Assembly (NCBI RefSeq): GCF_016921115.1
Contig: NZ_JAFFZS010000008.1
Coordinates: 62,001-126,000 of the forward strand
Source: Streptomyces actuosus
GTDB taxonomy: Bacteria; Actinomycetota; Actinomycetes; Streptomycetales; Streptomycetaceae
DNA length: 64,000 bases
Direction: 5' to 3'
Shown here one piece after another: positions 46,175-54,798 of this stretch; the first letter of the stretch is position 1; the number at the start of each line of letters is the position of its first letter. The notes beneath the pieces are model-generated. The model was not told where the DNA came from, did not search any database, and worked only from the letters and a program-made list of their open reading frames with translations. Position numbers and translations under genes: made by a program.

Positions 46175-48706
46175 ATGAGCAGCCCGGCCACTCCGCCCCG
46201 CTCCCTCGCGGAAGCACTCCGCGGGCGCGACGACGCCTCCCTGGCCGCGCTCCTGCGCAGCCGCCCCGACCTCGTCACGCCCGTCCCCACCGACCTCACG
46301 CAGCTGGCGACGCGCGCCGGGACGCGGGCCAGCGTCGTGCGCGCCCTGGACCGGCTGGACCGGTTCACCCTCCAGACGGCACAGGCACTGGCCGTGGCCG
46401 CCGATCCGGCCTCGTACGCGGACCTGCTGGGCCTCATGGCCGGCGACGCCGGTGATCCGGAGGTGGCCGCCGCACTCCCGCACGCGCTGCACCAGCTGCG
46501 CGAACAGGCGCTGGTGTGGGGCGGCGAGGACCGGCTGCGGCTGGTGCGCACCGCGCGGGAGCTGCTCGCGCCCTCCCCGCAGCACCCGTCGCCGACCGGG
46601 CTCGGGCCGGCCGCCGCGGAGGCGGCGGCCGGCATGTCGCCCGGGCGGATCCAGGAGATCGTGACGACGGCGGGACTGCCGACCACGCACGACGGGGTCT
46701 CCGCGATCACCGCGCTCACCGGCCTGTTCACCGACCGGAGACGGATGACGGCGCTGCTCGCCGACGCACCCGAGGAGGCGCGCGAGGTGCTGTCGCGGCT
46801 GGTGTGGGGCCCGCCCTACGGGCAGGTCACCGCCGACCCGGCGGCCCATCTGCGCTGGCTGCTGGACCGCGGGCTGCTGCTGCCGACCGCGCCGGGGACG
46901 GTCGTCCTGCCCCGCGAGGTGGCCCTGCATCTGCGCGCCGGCCGGGCGCACCGCGCACCGGAGCCGCTGCCGCCGGCGGTGGAGACGGGCACGGCCCACA
47001 GTCCGGAGAGTGTCGACGCCGCCGCGGCCGGCCAGGCGCTGACGGCGCTCGCCACCGTCGAGGAACTGCTCAAGGACTGGGACGGGGGCGGCCCGGCCGT
47101 GCTCCGGGCCGGCGGGCTGAGCGTGCGGGACCTGAAGCGGACCGCCGTCGCCCTCGACATGCCCGAGCCGGTGGCCGCCTTCTGGGTGGAACTGGCGTAC
47201 GCGGCGGGCCTGATCGCCTCCGACGGCGAGGCCGACGAGCGGTACGCGGCCACCCCGGCCCACGACGAGTGGCTGGCGCTGCCCGCGCCGGAACGCTGGA
47301 CCCGGCTGGTGACACCGTGGCTGACGGCGACCCGCACCCCGGGGCTGGTCGGCGGACGCGACGCCAAGGAGCGCACCCTGTCGGCGCTCGGCCCCGGCCT
47401 GGACCGCTCCGCGGCGCCGGAGGTACGGCACCGGATCCTGACGCTGCTCGCCGCGCTGCCGCGGGGCACCGCCCCGCACCCCGAGTCGGTGCTGGCACGG
47501 CTGCACTGGGAACGCCCACAGCGCCGCGAGGAGGACCTGCGCACCCGGCTCGCCCGGGCGACGCTCATGGAGGCGGAGCTGCTCGGCGTGACCGGGCGGG
47601 GCGCGCTGTCCGCCCACGGGCGGGCGCTGCTGGGCCTGCCCGCGCCGGCGGCGCGACCGGACGGCGAAGCCGCGGCGGCCGAGCCGTCCGGCCCGGGCGA
47701 CAAGCTGCCCGTGCACCACCACCGCCGGCCCGCCCCCGCGGCACCGCTCTCCTCCGCCGACCGGGCCGACGCCTCGGCAGCCGCCGCACGGCTGCTCGCC
47801 CCACTGCTGCCGGAACCGCTCGACCACGTGCTCCTCCAGGCCGATCTGACCGCCGTGGCCCCGGGCCCGCTGCAGCGCCCGCTCGCCGACGTGCTCGGCA
47901 TGCTCGCCGACGTGGAGTCCAAGGGCGGCGCGACGGTCTACCGGTTCACACCGGCCTCGGTGCGGCGCGCCCTGGACGCCGGGCGCGGCGCGGCCGAGCT
48001 GCAGGACTTCCTCACCGCGCACTCGCGCACCCCGGTGCCGCAGCCGCTCGCCTACCTGATCGACGACGTGGCCCGCCGGCACGGCCGGCTGCGGGTGGGC
48101 GCCGCCTCGGCGTACGTCCGCTGCGACGACGACGCCCTGCTGAACGAGATCGTCGCCGACAAGCGGGCCGCGGGCCTGCGCCTGCGCCGCCTCGCGCCGA
48201 CGGTGCTGGCCGCCCAGGCGGATCCGGCGACCCTGCTGGAGGGGCTGCGGGCCATGGGCTTCGCGCCCGCCGCCGAGTCGGCGGAGGGCGATGTGCTGAT
48301 CTCCCGTCCCGACGCCCACCGCACCCCGCCCCGCACCCCGCCCGAGCCGGTGCCGGACGGACCTCCCGTCCCCGACGAGGCCCTGCTCGGTGCCGCGATC
48401 CGGGCGATCCGCGCGGGCGACCTGGCCTCCACCACCCCGCGCAAGCCGTCGGGAACCCCGCTGGCGTCGGGCGAGCTGCCGCGCACCTCGGCCGCGGAGA
48501 CCCTCGCCACCCTCCAGGCCGCCGTGCTGACCGCCGAGGCGGTGTGGGTCGGCTACGTCAACGCCGAGGGCGGCGCCAGCCAGCGCGTCATCGCGCCCGT
48601 GCGGGTGGAGGGCGGCTTCGTGACGGCGTACGACCACACGGCCGACGAGGTCCGCACCTTCCCGCTGCACCGGATCACGGGCGTGGCGGAGCTGGCGGAC
48701 GACTGA
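46175..48706 (+). CDS. helicase-associated/WYL-domain protein upstream of XPB
   Basis: An 843-residue protein annotated in actinobacteria as 'helicase-associated' or 'helicase C-terminal'. The body has repeated Leu-rich winged-helix-like segments (TDLTQLATRAGTRASVVRAL...), and the C-terminus has a WYL-like beta domain (AVWVGYVNAEGGASQRVIAP, then VTAYDHTADEVRTFPLHRI). No Walker motifs, so it is not itself a helicase. It precedes XPB on the same strand (121 bp). A similar neighbour of XPB exists in Mycobacterium (Rv0862c/Rv0861c, by memory), suggesting a functional partner in DNA repair. Confidence 0.82.
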   Translation: MSSPATPPRSLAEALRGRDDASLAALLRSRPDLVTPVPTDLTQLATRAGTRASVVRALDRLDRFTLQTAQALAVAADPASYADLLGLMAGDAGDPEVAAALPHALHQLREQALVWGGEDRLRLVRTARELLAPSPQHPSPTGLGPAAAEAAAGMSPGRIQEIVTTAGLPTTHDGVSAITALTGLFTDRRRMTALLADAPEEAREVLSRLVWGPPYGQVTADPAAHLRWLLDRGLLLPTAPGTVVLPREVALHLRAGRAHRAPEPLPPAVETGTAHSPESVDAAAAGQALTALATVEELLKDWDGGGPAVLRAGGLSVRDLKRTAVALDMPEPVAAFWVELAYAAGLIASDGEADERYAATPAHDEWLALPAPERWTRLVTPWLTATRTPGLVGGRDAKERTLSALGPGLDRSAAPEVRHRILTLLAALPRGTAPHPESVLARLHWERPQRREEDLRTRLARATLMEAELLGVTGRGALSAHGRALLGLPAPAARPDGEAAAAEPSGPGDKLPVHHHRRPAPAAPLSSADRADASAAAARLLAPLLPEPLDHVLLQADLTAVAPGPLQRPLADVLGMLADVESKGGATVYRFTPASVRRALDAGRGAAELQDFLTAHSRTPVPQPLAYLIDDVARRHGRLRVGAASAYVRCDDDALLNEIVADKRAAGLRLRRLAPTVLAAQADPATLLEGLRAMGFAPAAESAEGDVLISRPDAHRTPPRTPPEPVPDGPPVPDEALLGAAIRAIRAGDLASTTPRKPSGTPLASGELPRTSAAETLATLQAAVLTAEAVWVGYVNAEGGASQRVIAPVRVEGGFVTAYDHTADEVRTFPLHRITGVAELADD

Positions 48707-48827
48707 CCCCCGGACGGGGCCGCGCCGGGACCGGGCGGCGGGTGGGGGAGCCGGGCCGGGCCGGGCGCGGGTGCGCACGGTTGGGGCACACTGGACGTTT
48801 GGCCGTTGTGGAAAGGGTGTGCCGGGC

Positions 48828-50468
48828 GTGAATGGACCACTGATCGTCCAGTCGGACAAGACGCTGCTCCTGGAGGTCGACCACGAGCAGGCCGACGCGT
48901 GCCGTCGCGCCATCGCGCCCTTCGCGGAGCTGGAGCGGGCGCCCGAGCACATCCACACCTACCGGGTGACGCCCCTCGGGCTGTGGAACGCGCGGGCGGC
49001 CGGCCACGACGCCGAGCAGGTGGTGGACGCGCTGGTGCAGTTCAGCCGCTACCCCGTGCCGCACGCGCTGCTCGTCGACATCGCCGAGACGATGGACCGC
49101 TACGGGCGGCTCAGTCTGCTGAAGCACCCGGCACACGGGCTGGTGCTGACCACGACCGACCGGCCGGTGCTGGAGGAGGTGCTGCGCTCCAAGCGGATCG
49201 CCCCGCTCATCGGCGCGCGGATCGACCCGGACACGGTCGCCGTGCACCCTTCCGAGCGCGGCCAGATCAAACAGACCCTGCTCAAGCTGGGCTGGCCCGC
49301 GGAGGACCTCGCCGGGTACGTCGACGGCGAGGCGCACGCCATCGAGCTGCACGAGGACGGCTGGGCGCTGCGGCCGTACCAGAAGCAGGCGGTGGAGAAC
49401 TTCTGGCACGGCGGGTCCGGTGTGGTCGTGCTGCCCTGCGGCGCGGGCAAGACGCTGGTCGGGGCCGGGGCGATGTCGCAGGCCAAGTCCACGACGCTGA
49501 TCCTCGTCACCAACACGGTCTCGGCGCGGCAGTGGAAGCACGAGTTGGTGAGGCGGACGTCGCTGACCGAGGACGAGATCGGCGAGTACAGCGGCACGAA
49601 GAAGGAGATCCGGCCCGTCACCATCGCCACGTACCAGGTGCTGACGACGCGGCGCAAGGGCGTCTACCCGCATCTGGAGCTGTTCGACTCCCGGGACTGG
49701 GGACTGATCGTCTACGACGAGGTGCACCTGCTGCCCGCGCCCGTCTTCAAGTTCACCGCCGACCTCCAGGCCCGTCGCCGCCTCGGCCTGACCGCGACGC
49801 TGGTGCGGGAGGACGGGAGGGAGTCCGACGTCTTCTCCCTGATCGGGCCGAAGCGGTTCGACGCGCCGTGGAAGGAGATCGAGGCGCAGGGGTACATCGC
49901 GCCCGCCGACTGCGTCGAGGTCCGGGTGAACCTGACCGACTCCGAGCGGCTCGCGTACGCGACGGCCGAGGTGGAGGAGAAGTACCGTTACTGTGCGACG
50001 ACGGACACCAAACGGAAGGTCACCGAGGCGATCGTGCGCCGGTTCGCGGGCCAGCAGATCCTCGTCATCGGCCAGTACATCGACCAGCTGGACGAGCTGG
50101 GGGAGCATCTCGGCGCGCCCGTGATCAAGGGCGAGACCTCCAACGCGCAGCGGGAGAAGCTCTTCGACGCGTTCCGGGAGGGCGAGATCAGCGTCCTGGT
50201 CGTGTCGAAGGTCGCCAACTTCTCGATCGACCTGCCCGAGGCCACGGTCGCCGTCCAGGTGTCGGGCACGTTCGGCTCCCGCCAGGAGGAGGCCCAGCGC
50301 CTGGGCCGGGTGCTGCGTCCGAAGTCCGACGGCCACCAGGCCCACTTCTACTCCGTGGTCGCCCGGGACACCATCGACCAGGACTTCGCGGCGCACCGGC
50401 AGCGGTTCCTGGCGGAGCAGGGGTACGCCTACCGGATCGTGGACGCGGACGAGCTGCTGGCCGGATAG
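48828..50468 (+). CDS. XPB/ERCC3-type DNA repair helicase
   Basis: SF2 helicase of 546 residues, the XPB/Ssl2 type: N-terminal damage-recognition-like region, then helicase lobes. Walker A CGAGKTLVGAG (near 206), Walker B/motif II YDEVHLLPAP (near 297), motif III LTATLVREDG and motif VI QRLGRVLRPK. It probably unwinds DNA 3'-5' in repair, as mycobacterial XPB does. The start is GTG 48828 (VNGPLIVQSDKTLLLEV); GTG 48819 is a close alternative. Preceded by the helicase-associated gene and followed 28 bp after its stop by a convergent small gene. Confidence 0.92.
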   Translation: MNGPLIVQSDKTLLLEVDHEQADACRRAIAPFAELERAPEHIHTYRVTPLGLWNARAAGHDAEQVVDALVQFSRYPVPHALLVDIAETMDRYGRLSLLKHPAHGLVLTTTDRPVLEEVLRSKRIAPLIGARIDPDTVAVHPSERGQIKQTLLKLGWPAEDLAGYVDGEAHAIELHEDGWALRPYQKQAVENFWHGGSGVVVLPCGAGKTLVGAGAMSQAKSTTLILVTNTVSARQWKHELVRRTSLTEDEIGEYSGTKKEIRPVTIATYQVLTTRRKGVYPHLELFDSRDWGLIVYDEVHLLPAPVFKFTADLQARRRLGLTATLVREDGRESDVFSLIGPKRFDAPWKEIEAQGYIAPADCVEVRVNLTDSERLAYATAEVEEKYRYCATTDTKRKVTEAIVRRFAGQQILVIGQYIDQLDELGEHLGAPVIKGETSNAQREKLFDAFREGEISVLVVSKVANFSIDLPEATVAVQVSGTFGSRQEEAQRLGRVLRPKSDGHQAHFYSVVARDTIDQDFAAHRQRFLAEQGYAYRIVDADELLAG

Positions 50469-50496
50469 GGACGAGGCGGCGGGCGCGGATCCGCGG

Positions 50497-50694
50497 TCAC
50501 TCCGGGCGCCCTCGGCGCCGCACGACCGCTTCCTCCCCGTACTCGCCCAGGACGATCACGTCGAAGGCGGCGCGGGCGAAGACGCGGACGGCGCGGAGGC
50601 TGTCGCCCAGGGGGTGGCGGTGGCTGCCGACGAGCGGGGTGGCGCCGGTCGGACGAACGGGTTTCGGGCCTGGGGATATCGTCGCTGCGCTCAT
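50497..50694 (-). CDS. small hypothetical protein
   Basis: A 65-residue soluble basic protein: GATPLVGSHRHPLGDSLRAV in the middle and AFDVIVLGEYGEEAVVRRRG at the end. No known domain. The ATG at 50694 is close to GGAGGC, tighter than usual. An earlier in-frame ATG at 50730 adds 12 residues with no support. It is convergent with XPB and its codon pattern is typical of a real gene here. Confidence 0.55.
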   Translation of the reverse strand: MSAATISPGPKPVRPTGATPLVGSHRHPLGDSLRAVRVFARAAFDVIVLGEYGEEAVVRRRGRPE

Positions 50695-50979
50695 GCCTCC
50701 ATGGTGGTGTTCCGGACATAAGGACCGCATCGGTCCGGGGGATGCTCGTGCCCCGGTGATTCCCCCCGTCGCACGGGCCTGCGCCCCTGGGGGGCTCGAC
50801 CCGTGCCCGCCGGCGGCGCCGCGGGCCGGGAAATGCGTTGGCCCCGCCGTCCGCCCGTCGCCTAGAATCTCCGCTCTTGCCCGCCTCCCTTCACCGGAGC
50901 GCCGCCGCCCGGTCGGAAACCGGACGGTCCCAGAAGCCGACCCCCGTCACCCCGTGACAGGCCTTCCGGAGGCACCCCC
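50695..50979. promoter_or_regulatory. promoter region of the HelD-like gene
   Basis: About 285 bp without a gene. A near-consensus -10 TAGAAT at 50863-50868 with TTGGCC at 50838-50843 (19-bp spacer) predicts a start near 50875 and a leader of about 105 nt. The rifampicin-associated element (paired GCTTGC/GCAAGC blocks) described upstream of some helR genes is not seen. Confidence 0.5.
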
Positions 50980-53043
50980 TTGTCCACGCCCACCGCCGCG
51001 CCCGCCGCCGCGACCTCCGACGATCCGCTCGCCCGCGAGCGCGCCCACCTGGCCTCCTCGCGCGCCGCCCTACGGGCGATGCGCGAGGACGTCGAGGCAC
51101 TCGACATCAGCGACGTGACTGCGAACTGGGTGAACGCCGCGGCGCTCGCCCACCAGATCGACGAGCGGATCAAGGCCCTGGCCGACCTCAGCGGCACGCC
51201 GCTGTTCTTCGGCCGGCTCGACTACCTGCACGCGCCCGGCGCCGAGCAGGCAGAGGGAGCCGAGGGCGAGCGCTTCTACATCGGTCGCCGGCACGTGCAC
51301 GACGCCGAGGGCGATCCGATGGTGATCGACTGGCGGGCGCCGGTGTCGCAGCCGTTCTACCGGGCGTCGAAGAAGGACCCGATGGACGTCGGGCTGCGCC
51401 GCCGCTTCGGCTACACCGGCGGCGAGCTCACGGCGTACGAGGACGAGCACCTGTCCGACCCGGAGGAGGCGGCCCGCACCAGCAGGCTGCTCCAGCAGGA
51501 GATCGAACGTCCGCGCGTCGGCCCGATGCGGGACATCGTCGCCACCATCCAGCCCGAGCAGGACGAGATCGTGCGGTCGGGGCTGGGCGGCACGGTGTGT
51601 GTGCAGGGCGGCCCGGGCACCGGGAAGACCGCGGTCGGCCTGCACCGGGTGGCCTACCTCCTCTACGCCCACCGGGAGCGGCTGGCGCGCACCGGCACCC
51701 TCGTCATCGGGCCGAACCGGTCCTTCCTGCACTACATCGAGCAGGTCCTGCCGGCGCTGGGCGAGTTGAGCGTGCAGCAGGCCACGGTCGACGACCTGGT
51801 GGCGCACGTGGAGGTGCGGGGCTCGGACGAGGCGTCCGCGGCGCTCGTCAAGGGCGACGCCCGGATGGCCGAGGTGCTCAGGAGGGCGCTGCGCTCGCAC
51901 GTGACCCTGCCGGCCGAGACGGTCGTCGTGGTGCGCGGTTCGCGGCGGTGGCGGGTTCCGGCCTACGAACTGGAGGAGATCGTCCGCGAGTTGCTCGACC
52001 GCGACATCCGCTACGGGGCCGCCCGCGAGGCCCTGCCGCAGCGCATCGCGCACGCCGTGCTGGTGCAGATGGAGCGCTCGGGCGAGGCGCCGGACGACCG
52101 GGTGCAGGACGCGGTGGCCCGCAACAGCGCGGTGAAGGCGGCGGTGAAGGCCGTCTGGCCGGCGGTCGACCCGGCGAAGCTCGTGCTGCGCCTGCTGACG
52201 GACGCGGAGTTCCTCGCCGAGCACGCGCGGGGGGTGCTCGACGAGGACGAGCAGAAGGCCATCCTCTGGGCGAGGCCGGTGCGGAGTGTGAGGTCGGCGA
52301 AGTGGTCGGCGGCGGACGCCGTCCTCGTCGACGAGGCGTCGGACCTGGTCCGGCGCACGCATTCCCTGGGCCACGTGGTGCTCGACGAGGCGCAGGACCT
52401 GTCCCCCATGCAGTACCGGGCGGTGGGCCGCCGCTGCACCACCGGCTCGGCGACCGTCCTCGGTGATCTGGCGCAGGGCACCACGCCCTGGGCGACGCGG
52501 AGCTGGGACGAGGCCCTGGCCCACCTGGGCAAGTCGGACGCGGTCGTGGAGGAACTGACGGCCGGTTTCCGCGTCCCCACCGACGTCATCGCCTACGCCT
52601 CCCGCCTCCTGCCGCACATCGCCCCGGGGCTGACGCCGGTGGCCTCGGTCCGTGAGAACCCGGGTTTCTTCGACGTGCGCGCCTCGGCGGAGACCGCCGA
52701 CGTGGTCGCCGCCTGCGCGGAACTGCTCCGCAACGAAGGCTCGGTCGGCCTGATCGCGGCCGACGCCCGCGTCCCGGAGCTCGCCGGGGCCCTGGCGGCG
52801 GCGGGGATCGGGTGTCTGGCGCCGGGCGAGGAGACGACCGAGCAGACCCGGCTGACCCTGGTCCCGGCGTCCCTGGCCAAGGGCCTGGAGTACGACTACG
52901 TCGTCCTCGACGAACCGCAGGCGGTGGTGGACGGCGAGCCGGACGAGCGGACCGGGCTGCGCCGCCTGTACGTGGCGCTCACCCGTGCGGTGTCCGGCCT
53001 GATCGTGACGCACGCGGCGCCGCTTCCGCCTCAACTGGCTTGA
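50980..53043 (+). CDS. HelD-like SF1 helicase acting on RNA polymerase
   Basis: A 687-residue UvrD-like SF1 ATPase of the HelD class, which binds and recycles stalled RNA polymerase in Gram-positive bacteria. N-terminal helical arm (ARERAHLASSRAALRAMREDVE), Walker A GGPGTGKTAVG (near 210), motif II DEAQDLSPMQYR (near 468), C-terminal helicase motifs (LTLVPASLAKGLEYDYVV). TTG 50980 is the start: GGAGG lies 8 nt upstream (TTCCGGAGGCACCCCC) and no ATG/GTG fits. Rifamycin-resistance HelR types are preceded by a specific element that is not visible here. Confidence 0.88.
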   Translation: MSTPTAAPAAATSDDPLARERAHLASSRAALRAMREDVEALDISDVTANWVNAAALAHQIDERIKALADLSGTPLFFGRLDYLHAPGAEQAEGAEGERFYIGRRHVHDAEGDPMVIDWRAPVSQPFYRASKKDPMDVGLRRRFGYTGGELTAYEDEHLSDPEEAARTSRLLQQEIERPRVGPMRDIVATIQPEQDEIVRSGLGGTVCVQGGPGTGKTAVGLHRVAYLLYAHRERLARTGTLVIGPNRSFLHYIEQVLPALGELSVQQATVDDLVAHVEVRGSDEASAALVKGDARMAEVLRRALRSHVTLPAETVVVVRGSRRWRVPAYELEEIVRELLDRDIRYGAAREALPQRIAHAVLVQMERSGEAPDDRVQDAVARNSAVKAAVKAVWPAVDPAKLVLRLLTDAEFLAEHARGVLDEDEQKAILWARPVRSVRSAKWSAADAVLVDEASDLVRRTHSLGHVVLDEAQDLSPMQYRAVGRRCTTGSATVLGDLAQGTTPWATRSWDEALAHLGKSDAVVEELTAGFRVPTDVIAYASRLLPHIAPGLTPVASVRENPGFFDVRASAETADVVAACAELLRNEGSVGLIAADARVPELAGALAAAGIGCLAPGEETTEQTRLTLVPASLAKGLEYDYVVLDEPQAVVDGEPDERTGLRRLYVALTRAVSGLIVTHAAPLPPQLA

Positions 53044-53134
53044 TCTGCGGCGCCGTTCCGGCACCCCGCGGCAACGGCCTCCCCGGCGCCCCGGCTCCCG
53101 CCGGGCACGGTGGGTCGGTGGACCGCCGGCGGCG

Positions 53135-53162
53135 GGCGCACGGACGCCCCGTCGGGTGCGCC
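53135..53162. terminator. terminator between HelD-like and cutC genes
   Basis: GGCGCAC-G-GACG-CCC-CGTC-GG-GTGCGCC: 7-bp plus 4-bp stems with a small bulge, between convergent genes and ending 11 bp from the cutC stop. Confidence 0.6.
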
Positions 53163-53172
53163 ACGGGACGCC

Positions 53173-53877
53173 TCAGGCGACCGGGACGCCCGCGTCCAGC
53201 ACCTGCCGCCACTCCTCGACGGCCCGCGCCGCGACCGGGCCCGCCCAGCCGCCCGGTCGCGCGGCGCCGCCGATGTGGAAGCCGTCGATCCCGGCGGCCG
53301 CCAGACGCGGCACGTGCTCCAGTCGCAGTCCGCCGCCCACCAGGATCCGCGGCCCGTACCCGGGCTCCCCCCGCAGCCCGGCCTCCGCGAGCAGGGTGGG
53401 GAGCCCGTCGTCGACACCACCGGCGGACCCGGCCGTCAGGAAGGTGTCCAGCCCGGGCAGCCCGTCGAGCGCCCTGCGCAGGGCGTTCCGGTCGGCGGCG
53501 CGGTCCATGGCGCGGTGGAAGGTCCACCGGCACCCCTCCAGCACCGACACGACCTGCTCGACGGCCGCCAGGTCCACCGCGCCGTCGGCGTCCAGGAACC
53601 CGAGCACGAACTCCTCGGCACCGGCGGCCCGCAGCTCCCCGGCGACGGCCACGAGCCGGGACACGTCCCCGGCCGCGAAGCCGTCCGCCGGCCGCAGCAT
53701 CACGCGCAGGTCGACGTCGACCGCGGCGCGGATCCCGGCGAAGGTCGCCACGGACGGGGTGAGCCCGTCGGCGGCCATGTCGGTGACCAGCTCCAGCCGG
53801 TCCGCACCTCCGGCCTGGGCGGCGACCGCGTCCTCGACGTCGAGGGCGATCACCTCCAGGACTGCACGCTTGCTCAT
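53173..53877 (-). CDS. cutC: CutC-family protein
   Basis: A 234-residue TIM-barrel protein of the CutC family, linked to copper homeostasis in E. coli and some bacteria. LEVIALDVEDAVAAQAGGADRLEL at the start, DLRVMLRPADGF, EEFVLGFLDADG and RILVGGGLRLEH are all typical. ATG 53877. A 16-bp sequence resembling a DasR-responsive element lies 32-47 bp upstream (53909-53924), which would put cutC under GlcNAc control (inference). Confidence 0.88.
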   Translation of the reverse strand: MSKRAVLEVIALDVEDAVAAQAGGADRLELVTDMAADGLTPSVATFAGIRAAVDVDLRVMLRPADGFAAGDVSRLVAVAGELRAAGAEEFVLGFLDADGAVDLAAVEQVVSVLEGCRWTFHRAMDRAADRNALRRALDGLPGLDTFLTAGSAGGVDDGLPTLLAEAGLRGEPGYGPRILVGGGLRLEHVPRLAAAGIDGFHIGGAARPGGWAGPVAARAVEEWRQVLDAGVPVA

Positions 53878-53908
53878 GGGACCCCATTCATGGTCGTCGA
53901 CGGCGGCT

Positions 53909-53924
53909 ACAGGTCTAGTCCAAT
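53909..53924. promoter_or_regulatory. DasR-like (dre) box upstream of cutC
   Basis: ACAGGTCTAGTCCAAT matches 13 of 16 positions of the DasR consensus as I remember it (ACTGGTCTAGACCACT). TTGAAT lies next to it on the minus strand. DasR is the GlcNAc-6-P-responsive GntR regulator of Streptomyces. Confidence 0.5.
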
Positions 53925-54126
53925 TCAAGACTACGCCCGCGCCCCGCGCCACAGGCCCCACCCTCCGCGCCGGGCCGGGAAGGCGCCGCTCCCCGGCCTC
54001 CACCCCTCGGTTCCGCTCCGGCCGTGTGCGGGTCCGGGCCGCCGTGCACCCCGCACACGGCCGGAACCCGCGGCGGGCGTGGAACCCGCTCCCCCGCGCC
54101 GTACACACCGGCGGCACAATGTCCGC

Positions 54127-54771
54127 ATGGCCGACCTCGACGCCCTGCGCGCACGCTTCGCCCGCACCCTGGCCGCAGCCCGGGACCTGACCTCCGGCCC
54201 CGATCCGTCGCCGTACGCGGACAATCTGCTCGCCCGCTGGCAGGAGCCCCAGCGGCACTACCACACACTCACCCACCTCACCGCGGTCCTGGACCACATC
54301 GACGTGCTGGAGGGGTACGCCGACGACGCCGGCGCCGTGCGCCTGGCGGCCTGGTTCCACGACGCGGTCTACCTGCCGGACCGCTCCGAGAACGAGGAGC
54401 GCTCCGCCCACCTCGCCGAACGCGCCCTGACCGAGGCCGGGGTGCCACGGGCGAGGACCGACGAGGTCGCCCGCCTGGTCCGGCTCACCGTCACCCACGA
54501 CCCGGCCGACGACGACCGCGACGGCCAGGTCCTGTGCGACGCCGACCTGGCGATCCTCGCCGCGCCACCGTCCGCGTACGCCGCCTACACCGCGGCGGTG
54601 CGCAAGGAGTACCACTTCGTGCCGAGCGACCTCTTCCGCTCCGGCCGCGCCGCGATCCTGCGCCAACTCCTCGCCCTGCCAAGGCTGTTCAGGACGCCGT
54701 ACGGTCAGGAGCACTGGGCGGCGGCCGCCCGCCGCAACCTCACCGCCGAGCTCGAAACGCTGTCGCCCTGA
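54127..54771 (+). CDS. HD-superfamily phosphohydrolase
   Basis: A 214-residue metal-dependent HD-domain hydrolase of unknown substrate. HYHTLTHLTAVLDHI supplies early His ligands, AAWFHDAVYLPDRSENEERSA carries the HD pair, and LTVTHDPADDDRDGQVLCDADLAILAA the later Asp ligand. The ATG at 54127 has CACAAT 6 nt upstream (54115-54120). Next on the same strand, after 27 bp, is the DinB-GNAT fusion with its own -10. Confidence 0.88.
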   Translation: MADLDALRARFARTLAAARDLTSGPDPSPYADNLLARWQEPQRHYHTLTHLTAVLDHIDVLEGYADDAGAVRLAAWFHDAVYLPDRSENEERSAHLAERALTEAGVPRARTDEVARLVRLTVTHDPADDDRDGQVLCDADLAILAAPPSAYAAYTAAVRKEYHFVPSDLFRSGRAAILRQLLALPRLFRTPYGQEHWAAAARRNLTAELETLSP

Positions 54772-54798
54772 CCGACGGGCGCCGCCTAGGCTGCCCGC

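Noticed and set aside
50695..50979. Rifamycin-associated element ahead of the HelD-like gene
   Set aside because: The characteristic paired GCTTGC/GCAAGC blocks are absent; the gene is better called a general HelD-like protein.
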